Below, piece by piece: positions 1-5,628 of a stretch of 5,628 bases of DNA. The stretch spans positions 1 to 5,628 of the forward strand of contig JAPUFZ010000180.1 of the NCBI GenBank assembly GCA_027293245.1, in the 5' to 3' direction. Origin of the DNA: Gammaproteobacteria bacterium (GTDB lineage Bacteria; Pseudomonadota; Gammaproteobacteria; GCA-001735895). The position numbers and the translations under genes were made by a program. Within the stretch, counting starts at the first letter, position 1. Every line of letters begins with the position of its first letter. A model generated the notes under the pieces. It did not search any database, had not been told where the DNA came from, and was given only the letters and a program-made list of their open reading frames with translations.

Positions 1-254
1 TTTTTTACCAGGCTGACCTTGGTAGCCGGGAAACCGCTTTCGGTCGCATGCTCCTGAATCAGCTCTTCTGAATCTGCCAGGTAAACACAAAAGATCTTGT
101 CCGCGGTAACATAGGAATGCTCCCATTGAATATTCTTCGAATCCATTTTCATTTGGGCCAGCACCGAATTAGACTTTTCCGAAGCACCTCGCAGCGCGTC
201 ACGATCCGCCGAACCAATATCAGGAATATCTCTTTCTATCACGTATCTGGGCAT
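1..254 (-). CDS. DUF4242 (SCO4226-like) domain protein, 3' end cut by window edge
   Basis: This gene is too incomplete for a simple ORF call because its stop codon lies beyond base 1. The minus strand reads 84 codons from an ATG at 254-252. The protein starts MPRYVIERDIPDIG and continues with NIQWEHSYVTADKIFCVYLA (residues 41-60), then an acidic helix and the segment HATESGFPATKVS (69-81). That order (MPKYVIER-like start, WxxSYV, DKIxCVY, EHAxxxGFPA) is the pattern of the DUF4242 family, small single-domain ferredoxin-like-fold proteins. Family members are usually about 80-95 residues, so probably only a few residues are missing. One member, Streptomyces coelicolor SCO4226, is reported to bind nickel; whether this protein does is unknown. 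No signal peptide is visible, so it is probably cytoplasmic. GGAG lies 6 bases before this ATG and supports the start; an in-frame ATG four codons upstream (266-264) lacks a comparable site. It follows the oxidoreductase gene on the same strand with an 82-base gap. Confidence 0.82.
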   Translation of the reverse strand, partial: MPRYVIERDIPDIGSADRDALRGASEKSNSVLAQMKMDSKNIQWEHSYVTADKIFCVYLADSEELIQEHATESGFPATKVSLVK

Positions 255-335
255 GCTGTTCTCCATCGTTGTTATTTAATTATGACCGGTATCAACCGAT
301 TCAGTCGTGTTGATTTTATAGTAAAACACCGATCA

Positions 336-341
336 ATTATA
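336..341 (-). promoter_or_regulatory. possible -10 element before the DUF4242 gene
   Basis: The minus strand carries a perfect TATAAT overlapping the stop codon of the upstream oxidoreductase gene, about 80 bases before the DUF4242 start. I see no good -35 hexamer 16-18 bases further upstream, so this could be chance in AT-rich sequence. If real, it would give the small gene its own transcript in addition to any read-through. Confidence 0.2.
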
Positions 342-1341
342 TGGCCCGCACTACCACACTACCACCAAACCCGCCCTGCTCGATCAGTTCGTGCGATCGC
401 ACCATCTGGTTAAATTCGAGCGCATGGGCGATACGATGTCGCAACTCATCATTCGCCAGTTTGCTGTTGATATCGGCTATTGCTGCCTGCTTGGCTGCTT
501 CGGGTATCGCGTAAACAATCACCAGGTGCAGGGTTAAATCGAGGTACATCATCTGCAGGAACGGCAATTTCGGTTCTTTGACCTGGGTCGACGAATAGGT
601 TGCGATGCTGCCACCGGTGCGGATTAGCTTAAGCACCTCGGACAGATTAGCACCAAATTCGACATCGATTACATGATCGACCTTTTCGCCCTGTGTCGCA
701 GACAGAATTGCTTCACCCCAGTTCGCCTCGCGGTGGTTGACGACAAAATCGGCACCGACTGCTTCACAGGTCTCGCGGTCTGCGTCATTGCTGGCGGTAG
801 CAATCACTCTTGCACCCGCCTGCTTCGCCCACTGAATAGCATAATAACCGACCCGACCGGCACCACCGGTAATCAACAAAGTTTGACCTTCGACCGGGCC
901 ATCCACAAATACGCAGCGATGTGAAGTCATTACCGGAATACCGAGGCAGGCACCTGTTTCAAATGATGTACTATCGGGCAGGGTCGCCGCTCGCGCGGCA
1001 TCAATCGCCAGATATTCGGCCGCGCTGCCAAATCGACGCGCGAATTGCGCCTGATAAACCCAGACGCGCTCTCCAATGCGCTGTGAAGCGACACCCTCTC
1101 CAACCGACTCGATCACACCGGCACCATCACTGTGCGGAATCACCAGCCCTTCATCGAGCAGACTGGGGAATGCGCCCGCGCGTTTTTTAACATCGGACGG
1201 GTTGACCCCCGTGGTTTTCATGTGTACCAAAACTTCGCCGGATGCAGGCCGTGGTTTAGGCAGCTCAGCGCAGGTCAGGACTTCGCTGGCTGGGCCGAAA
1301 GTTTCGAACCAGCAGGCACGCATCGATTCGGATTTACTCAT
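337..1341 (-). CDS. zinc-independent NAD(P)H:quinone oxidoreductase, MDR superfamily
   Basis: This 334-residue protein is of the usual length for the quinone oxidoreductase / zeta-crystallin branch of the medium-chain dehydrogenase/reductase superfamily. Residues from MRACWFETFGP (7-17) through GEVLVHMKTTGVNPSDVKKR (35-54) and HSDGAGVIESVGEGV (70-84) form the GroES-like N-terminal domain. The Rossmann nucleotide-binding loop is ITGGAGRVGYYAIQWAKQAG (157-176). The cysteine cluster for structural zinc and the GHE catalytic-zinc motif of alcohol dehydrogenases are absent, so the enzyme should reduce quinones or conjugated carbonyls with NAD(P)H without metal. The exact substrate and cofactor preference cannot be read from sequence. 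It should be cytosolic. The first ATG is taken as the start; AAAGGAG lies 14 bases upstream, which is long, and Met7 (base 1323) is where homologues often begin but has no ribosome site. It is divergent from the dap cluster and precedes the DUF4242 gene. Confidence 0.88.
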   Translation of the reverse strand: MSKSESMRACWFETFGPASEVLTCAELPKPRPASGEVLVHMKTTGVNPSDVKKRAGAFPSLLDEGLVIPHSDGAGVIESVGEGVASQRIGERVWVYQAQFARRFGSAAEYLAIDAARAATLPDSTSFETGACLGIPVMTSHRCVFVDGPVEGQTLLITGGAGRVGYYAIQWAKQAGARVIATASNDADRETCEAVGADFVVNHREANWGEAILSATQGEKVDHVIDVEFGANLSEVLKLIRTGGSIATYSSTQVKEPKLPFLQMMYLDLTLHLVIVYAIPEAAKQAAIADINSKLANDELRHRIAHALEFNQMVRSHELIEQGGFGGSVVVRAI

Positions 1342-1480
1342 AATGTAATCAGAGACTCCTTTATTTATCCATTACACTTTAAACTAAAAATACGGTGCCA
1401 GGCAAAGGCTATATCATTTACCCCTGTGCCGATTCTGACCTGCCCGTTATAATTATCCTATTCAGGTACCTGCCATCATC
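1342..1480. promoter_or_regulatory. divergent intergenic region between the oxidoreductase gene and dapC
   Basis: These 139 bases separate two genes that point away from each other, so they must hold the start signals for both, unless dapC is read from elsewhere. The stretch is AT-richer than the flanking genes. It contains a perfect TATAAT on the plus strand near dapC, a 10-base perfect palindrome CAGGTACCTG (1463-1472), a 9-base palindrome TGCCAGGCA (1396-1404) and the AAAGGAG ribosome site of the minus-strand gene (1362-1356). I see no recognisable riboswitch such as a lysine L-box, which would need more space and paired stems. Confidence 0.5.
1448..1453 (+). promoter_or_regulatory. candidate -10 element of the dapC-dapD-dapE-gluQ promoter
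   Basis: A perfect TATAAT lies 27 bases before the dapC ATG. The best -35 match is GTGCCG at 1426-1431, which shares three of six bases with the sigma-70 consensus at 16-base spacing. Transcription would start near 1460 and give a leader of only about 20 bases. The position fits a promoter for the downstream cluster, but the -35 is poor. Confidence 0.35.
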
Positions 1481-2680
1481 ATGAACAAAGATCTAGCAAA
1501 GCTGCATCCCTATCCATTCGAAAAGCTGTCTGTACTCAAGCAGGGCCTGACCCCGCCGCCAAATCTGGATCATATATCCTTATCTATCGGCGAACCCAGG
1601 CATCCGGCACCCCATTTTGTGGTTGAAAGCCTGATTGCCCATTTACACCAGTTATCCAGCTATCCGAGTAGCAAAGGTGTGCCGGAATTGCGTGAGGCTA
1701 TTTCGAGATGGCTATGCCGACGATTCAACATAGCGGAATCCGAAATAAATCCAGAACACAATATACTGCCGGTGAATGGTACTCGCGAGGCCCTGTTTGC
1801 TATTGCCCAGTGTATCGTCGATGCGAGCAAACCGGCCCCGCTGGTGATGATGCCGAATCCGTTTTACCAGATATATGAAGGTGCTGCCTTGCTCGCCGGT
1901 GCACAACCGCACTATATGGATTGCATCGAGGCGAACGACTACCTGCCCGATCTCGAAGCGATTGATGATAAACAATGGTCACGCTGCCAACTGCTATATA
2001 TCTGCTCCCCGGGCAACCCCACCGGTGCGGTTATGTCCGAGGAATATTTACAGCGACTGGTAGCACTGGCGCAGCAGCATGATTTCGTCATAGCCAGTGA
2101 TGAATGTTATTCCGAGATTTACTTTGATGAAGACCGGCCCCCGCCGGGTCTGCTCGGCGCCGCATCGGCCATGGGCCTGGGTAATTTTCACAACTGTCTG
2201 GTATTTCATAGCCTGTCGAAACGTTCCAACCTTCCCGGTCTTCGTTCCGGATTTGTTGCCGGAGATGCCGAACTAATGAAAAATTTTCTCCACTATCGAA
2301 CCTACCATGGTTGTTCGATGCCGCCACCCACGCAAACCGCGAGCATCGCTGCCTGGAGCGACGAGTCGCATGTGATCGATAATCGCCGGCTTTACCGGGA
2401 AAAATTTGATCAGGTATTATCAATACTATCTGATACACTGGCGCCGCAAAAGCCGCAGGCTGGTTTTTACCTGTGGCCGACAACGCCGATTGCCGATACT
2501 GACTTTAGCCAGCGGCTTTTCGCCGAGCAAAATGTCACGGTATTGCCCGGCCGTTATCTTTCACGTACCACGGGCGAAAGCAATCCGGGTCTCAACAAGA
2601 TCCGCATGGCCCTGGTCGCACCACTCGATGAATGCTGCGATGCGGCGCATCGAATCAACATCCTGTTATCGACTGTTTAG
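1481..2680 (+). CDS. dapC: N-succinyl-LL-diaminopimelate aminotransferase DapC
   Basis: DapC uses pyridoxal phosphate and glutamate to convert N-succinyl-2-amino-6-ketopimelate to N-succinyl-LL-2,6-diaminopimelate in the lysine/peptidoglycan pathway, in the cytosol. The 399-residue length and the opening LHPYPFEKL (8-16), SLSIGEPRHPAP (33-44) and YPSSKGVPELREAI (61-74) are typical of proteobacterial DapC within fold-type I class I/II aminotransferases. Expected residues are present: N179 in SPGNPTG, D207 in SDECYSE, the Schiff-base lysine K247 in HSLSKRSN, R255 in GLRSGF (phosphate contact) and R375 in KIRMAL (substrate carboxylate). The start is fixed by the family N-terminus; only a weak AGGT lies upstream, 13 bases away. 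It is first in the cluster, with dapD starting 9 bases after its stop. A generic aspartate-type aminotransferase is the alternative, but the dapD and dapE neighbours make DapC much more likely. Confidence 0.94.
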   Translation: MNKDLAKLHPYPFEKLSVLKQGLTPPPNLDHISLSIGEPRHPAPHFVVESLIAHLHQLSSYPSSKGVPELREAISRWLCRRFNIAESEINPEHNILPVNGTREALFAIAQCIVDASKPAPLVMMPNPFYQIYEGAALLAGAQPHYMDCIEANDYLPDLEAIDDKQWSRCQLLYICSPGNPTGAVMSEEYLQRLVALAQQHDFVIASDECYSEIYFDEDRPPPGLLGAASAMGLGNFHNCLVFHSLSKRSNLPGLRSGFVAGDAELMKNFLHYRTYHGCSMPPPTQTASIAAWSDESHVIDNRRLYREKFDQVLSILSDTLAPQKPQAGFYLWPTTPIADTDFSQRLFAEQNVTVLPGRYLSRTTGESNPGLNKIRMALVAPLDECCDAAHRINILLSTV

Positions 2681-2683
2681 GAG
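2679..2683 (+). promoter_or_regulatory. ribosome binding site of dapD, overlapping the dapC stop codon
   Basis: AGGAG begins inside the TAG stop of dapC and sits 6 bases before the dapD ATG. This is the only strong, well-spaced Shine-Dalgarno sequence in the plus-strand cluster. Its position ties dapD initiation to termination on dapC. Confidence 0.8.
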
Positions 2684-2689
2684 AAACCC

Positions 2690-3511
2690 ATGTCAGAACT
2701 TCAGCAAGTGATCGAACAGGCATTCGAAAATCGCGCTGATATTACCCCCGCCAACGTAGATCCGGCGGTTAAAAATGCCGTGCTCGAGGCCATCGATTTG
2801 CTCGATTCAGGCGCGGCCCGGGTTGCCGAACCTGTCGATGATGGCTGGCGGGTTAACGAGTGGTTGAAAAAAGCCGTGTTGCTGTCATTTCGTATTCGCG
2901 ACAACCAGATCATGGAAGGTGGTTCAACCCAGTATTACGACAAGGTCGACTCCAAGTTTGCCAAGAGCAACACCGAACAAATGGCAAGCAGTGGAGTACG
3001 CGTGGTACCTCCGGCCATGGTCCGCAAGGGCGCTTATATCGCGCCAGGCGTGGTGTTGATGCCGTCTTATGTCAATATCGGTGCCTATGTCGATAGTGGC
3101 GCGATGATCGATACCTGGGCGACAGTCGGCTCCTGCGCGCAAATTGGCAAAAATGTCCACCTTTCCGGCGGTGTCGGCATTGGTGGCGTACTCGAACCAC
3201 TGCAGGCCTCACCCACTATCATTGAAGATAATTGTTTTATCGGTGCTCGCTCTGAAGTGGTCGAAGGTGTACTTGTCGAGAGAAACTCGGTCATCTCCAT
3301 GGGTGTCTACATTGGCCAAAGCACGCGGATTTACCATCGTGAAACCGACGAGGTCAGCTATGGCCGTATCCCGGCCGGGTCGGTGGTGGTATCCGGCAAC
3401 CTGCCGTCCGGCAATGGAAAATACAGCCTCTACTGCGCGGTGATCGTCAAGCAGGTAGATGATAAGACCCGTTCCAAGGTGGGAATCAACGAATTGCTAC
3501 GCAATATTTAA
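2690..3511 (+). CDS. dapD: 2,3,4,5-tetrahydropyridine-2,6-dicarboxylate N-succinyltransferase DapD
   Basis: DapD transfers succinate from succinyl-CoA to tetrahydrodipicolinate, giving N-succinyl-2-amino-6-ketopimelate, the substrate of the DapC aminotransferase. At 273 residues it is one shorter than the E. coli enzyme. An N-terminal helical domain (about 1-100, with [12 protein letters not shown] at 67-78) is followed by a left-handed beta-helix of hexapeptide repeats (about 103-235), seen in runs such as [20 protein letters not shown] (111-130) and [15 protein letters not shown] (156-170), and then a short C-terminal domain. D141 in [10 protein letters not shown] and E189 in GARSEVVEG match the two acidic residues reported as important in the mycobacterial enzyme. 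The family forms cytosolic trimers with active sites between subunits. The start has an excellent ribosome site. Nothing is truncated or unusual. Confidence 0.97.
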   Translation: MSELQQVIEQAFENRADITPANVDPAVKNAVLEAIDLLDSGAARVAEPVDDGWRVNEWLKKAVLLSFRIRDNQIMEGGSTQYYDKVDSKFAKSNTEQMASSGVRVVPPAMVRKGAYIAPGVVLMPSYVNIGAYVDSGAMIDTWATVGSCAQIGKNVHLSGGVGIGGVLEPLQASPTIIEDNCFIGARSEVVEGVLVERNSVISMGVYIGQSTRIYHRETDEVSYGRIPAGSVVVSGNLPSGNGKYSLYCAVIVKQVDDKTRSKVGINELLRNI

Positions 3512-3537
3512 ACCCGCAATCAAGTAATAATTGAGCC

Positions 3538-4668
3538 ATGGAATCTGAAACCCTCGAACTACTCACCAGCCTCATATCCAGGCCGTCGATCACCCCGGAC
3601 GACGCCGGTTGCCAGCAGCTGTTGATTGAGCGCCTGTCGGCCATCGGCTTCGAGTGTGAAACTATGACCTTTGACGATGTCACCAATTTATGGGCAAGGC
3701 GGGGTCAATCCTCACCGCTGCTGGCTTTCATCGGACATACCGATGTGGTACCGACCGGACCGCTAGACGAGTGGTTTAGTGATCCATTCAAACCAGAGAT
3801 TCGTGATGGGTTTTTATATGGTCGTGGTGCTGCCGATATGAAATCTGGCATCGCCGCAATGGTCACTGCCTGTGAAAGGTTCGTTCAATCCGATGCGGAC
3901 CACAGGGGTTCAATTGCGTTGTTGATAACCAGCGACGAGGAAGGTCCATCAATCAACGGTACCGTCAAGGTGATCGAGGCGCTCGAGGCGCGTGGCGAAA
4001 AAATAGACTGGGCACTGGTCGGTGAACCTTCGAGCACAACTGAGCTCGGTGATGTAGTCAAAAACGGCCGCCGGGGCTCGATAAGCGCGATCCTGACCGT
4101 GCACGGCGTGCAGGGGCATGTCGCCTACCCACACCTGGCCGATAATCCGGTTCACAAGGTCATGCCGGCGTTGAACCAGCTCGCCGAGCTCAGCTGGGAC
4201 GATGGTAACCAGTTCTTCCCGGCGACCAGTTTCCAGATATCAAATATGAATGCGGGTACTGGCGTCGGTAACGTTATTCCGGGCCATGCCGTAATTCATT
4301 TTAACCTACGCTATTCGACCGAACTCGATGATCAGCAGATAATCGAGACCACCGAAGCAATACTGAACCAGTACGAACTTGAATTCGACATCGAGTGGAC
4401 TCTCTCCGGTTACCCGTTTCTGACCGCTGAGGGCGAACTGGTCGAGGCCGCACGACAGTCAATCAAGCAAGTGACCGGCATAGATACCGAATTATCTACC
4501 GCCGGCGGTACCTCCGATGGCCGTTTCCTGGCACCGACTGGTGCACAGGTGCTGGAATTGGGTCCGGTGAATGCGTCTATCCATAAAATTAACGAGCACG
4601 TTAAAGTGTCTGACCTCGATGACCTGTCAGCTATCTACCAGGGAATTCTGAATAGACTTTTAAGCTAA
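3538..4668 (+). CDS. dapE: succinyl-diaminopimelate desuccinylase DapE
   Basis: DapE hydrolyses N-succinyl-LL-diaminopimelate to succinate and LL-diaminopimelate using two zinc ions. It is a 376-residue M20 metallopeptidase-fold enzyme, against 377 in Haemophilus influenzae. All key residues fall at the same positions as in that enzyme: H67 and D69 in GHTDVVP, bridging D100 in [10 protein letters not shown], general base E134 and metal ligand E135 in TSDEEGP, E163 in VGEPSS, H194 in the dimerisation domain (VQGHVAYPH) and H349 in ASIHKINEH. The opening [19 protein letters not shown] (7-25) is the usual DapE N-terminus and fixes the start. The ribosome site is poor: only GAG two bases before ATG, in a 26-base gap after dapD. 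Its final base is shared with the start of gluQ. ArgE and other M20 deacylases are alternatives that residue positions and neighbours argue against. Confidence 0.97.
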   Translation: MESETLELLTSLISRPSITPDDAGCQQLLIERLSAIGFECETMTFDDVTNLWARRGQSSPLLAFIGHTDVVPTGPLDEWFSDPFKPEIRDGFLYGRGAADMKSGIAAMVTACERFVQSDADHRGSIALLITSDEEGPSINGTVKVIEALEARGEKIDWALVGEPSSTTELGDVVKNGRRGSISAILTVHGVQGHVAYPHLADNPVHKVMPALNQLAELSWDDGNQFFPATSFQISNMNAGTGVGNVIPGHAVIHFNLRYSTELDDQQIIETTEAILNQYELEFDIEWTLSGYPFLTAEGELVEAARQSIKQVTGIDTELSTAGGTSDGRFLAPTGAQVLELGPVNASIHKINEHVKVSDLDDLSAIYQGILNRLLS

Positions 4669-5567
4669 TGCCGCACTCGCCCATCATTGGGCGTTTTGCC
4701 CCTACACCCTCTGGGCCATTGCATTTTGGTTCTCTGGTCACCGCGTTAGCCAGTTACTGCCATGCTAAATCGCAACAGGGCCAATGGTTAATCCGCATCG
4801 AAGATGTTGATACACCACGGGTCGTCGAAGGCTCAGTCGATCAAATTCTTGACGATCTCGAATTTTTCGGCTTTGAATGGGATGGCGAGATCCTTTATCA
4901 GAGTGACCAGTTCGAGCGTTATCAGGTGGGTCTCCGGCAATTACTGGACCAGGGTTATGCATACGCCTGCGAATGCAGTCGCCGGACCCTGCGCACGGCT
5001 AAAGCCAAACCCGGCCCGCTCGGACTGATTTATCCCGGAACCTGCCGCAATAAACGCCTCGGTCAGGCAAGCCATTCTGTTCGCATCAATACCGAATCAA
5101 TCGGAACCCTGAGTTACCAGGACCAGCTATACGGTGATGTTGAAATCAACATTCCGGAAGCAGTGGGCGACTTCGTCATCGCCCGTGCCGACGGGATCTT
5201 CGCCTATCACCTGGCCGTGGTACTCGACGATGAACTGCAGAATTTGAACCAGATCGTGCGTGGTGCAGACCTGCTCGAAGCGACCTGCCTGCACCTCTAT
5301 TTGTATCGATTATTTGGTTTCAGTGCACCCGATTACCTGCATATACCCCTGGTCAGGAATGCGCGTGGCGACAAACTAAGCAAACAAACCGGGGCGACCG
5401 CGCTCGATAAAAATAAGGCTTCGGCTTTACTGATATCGGCATTACGGATCCTCGGGCAGGCAACTGAGGCAGGCATGCAGCAGGCAAACACTGCAGAGAT
5501 CGTCAGGCACGCCGTCCAGTCGTGGGATTACCATCGCATACCGGTACCAAAAGGCGATATTTACTAA
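4668..5567 (+). CDS. gluQ: glutamyl-Q tRNA(Asp) synthetase GluQRS
   Basis: GluQRS activates glutamate with ATP and attaches it to the queuosine base at position 34 of tRNA-Asp, not to the 3' end. It resembles the catalytic half of glutamyl-tRNA synthetase. The 299-residue length, with no anticodon-binding domain, separates it from GltX, which is about 470 residues. Visible features are the HIGH-type motif in RFAPTPSGPLHFGS (9-22), LIRIEDVDTPR (41-51), a zinc site from C101, C103, Y122 and C126 (CECSRR and YPGTCR), VRGADLLEAT (197-206) for substrate binding, and the KMSKS-type loop GDKLSKQTGA (234-243). The ATG overlaps the dapE stop in the form TAATG, and no ribosome site is visible, so translation probably depends on ribosomes finishing dapE. 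In many gammaproteobacteria the gene follows dksA; here it closes the dap cluster. The cell must also make or salvage queuosine for it to act. Confidence 0.95.
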   Translation: MPHSPIIGRFAPTPSGPLHFGSLVTALASYCHAKSQQGQWLIRIEDVDTPRVVEGSVDQILDDLEFFGFEWDGEILYQSDQFERYQVGLRQLLDQGYAYACECSRRTLRTAKAKPGPLGLIYPGTCRNKRLGQASHSVRINTESIGTLSYQDQLYGDVEINIPEAVGDFVIARADGIFAYHLAVVLDDELQNLNQIVRGADLLEATCLHLYLYRLFGFSAPDYLHIPLVRNARGDKLSKQTGATALDKNKASALLISALRILGQATEAGMQQANTAEIVRHAVQSWDYHRIPVPKGDIY

Positions 5568-5628
5568 TTCGAAGGTTTCAATACGCGAATAACTGTACGG
5601 CGATGAACTATAGTTAAATTTTTCTACA

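Noticed and set aside
255..336. GTGTT...AACAC inverted repeat and a CGGT-TGAT-ACCG hairpin in the gap between the two minus-strand genes
   Set aside because: Stems of 4-5 base pairs with no T-tract are expected by chance in AT-rich sequence. They do not support a terminator or an RNA gene.
1132..1452. Open frame of 106 codons on the plus strand over the oxidoreductase 5' end and the intergenic region
   Set aside because: It is antisense to a conserved N-terminal domain, the translation is low-complexity and resembles no family, and no ribosome site supports it.
1342..1480. Lysine riboswitch (L-box) upstream of dapC
   Set aside because: The region is shorter than needed once the promoter is included (predicted leader about 20 bases), and the multi-stem L-box pattern is not visible.
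2088..2483. Open frame of 131 codons on the minus strand inside dapC
   Set aside because: It lies fully within a gene with strong family and catalytic-residue support. Its translation has no recognisable domain and it has no credible upstream signals, so it is an antisense shadow.
5567..5628. Possible terminator after gluQ: ATTCG/CGAAT arms (5567-5571, 5586-5590) and a palindrome AACTATAGTT (5606-5615) followed by AAATTTTT
   Set aside because: The first stem is only 5 base pairs with a 14-base loop and no T-tract. The second is a short AT-rich palindrome that would leave a 3-base-pair stem after loop formation. Neither would make a convincing intrinsic terminator, and the window ends here.
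1..5628. Search for an undescribed system, mobile element, CRISPR array, tRNA or phage genes
   Set aside because: Nearly all of the window is accounted for by conserved metabolic and tRNA-modification genes with intact motifs. I saw no terminal inverted repeats, regular direct repeats, tRNA cloverleaf or change in base composition.

Overview
The window reads as chromosomal DNA of a Gram-negative proteobacterium, probably a gammaproteobacterium, with a betaproteobacterium as the alternative. The reasons are a proteobacterial-type DapC, a DapE whose metal and catalytic residues fall at the same numbers as in the Haemophilus influenzae enzyme, a DapD of near-identical length to the E. coli protein, and a GluQRS. 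Base composition is close to half GC, genes are tightly packed, and I see no sign of recent gene transfer.

Layout. Positions 1-254 (minus strand) hold a DUF4242 / SCO4226-like small protein whose C-terminal end is cut by the window edge. Positions 337-1341 (minus) encode a zinc-independent quinone oxidoreductase of the MDR superfamily, lying upstream of the DUF4242 gene on the same strand. A 139-base AT-rich divergent intergenic region (1342-1480) separates this pair from a plus-strand cluster: dapC (1481-2680), dapD (2690-3511), dapE (3538-4668) and gluQ (4668-5567). The last 61 bases hold no gene that I can support.

How the genes work together. dapD, dapC and dapE are the three dedicated steps of the succinylase branch to LL-diaminopimelate, which feeds lysine and peptidoglycan synthesis. 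DapD succinylates tetrahydrodipicolinate, DapC transaminates the product, and DapE removes the succinyl group. gluQ overlaps the dapE stop codon by one base. It encodes the enzyme that attaches glutamate to the queuosine of tRNA-Asp, so a tRNA-modification gene rides at the end of an amino-acid operon. The two minus-strand genes have no evident link to lysine synthesis.

All five complete proteins belong to well-known families with intact key residues. I found no mobile element, CRISPR array, RNA gene, phage gene or undescribed system. The points worth a second look are gene-order and expression details.
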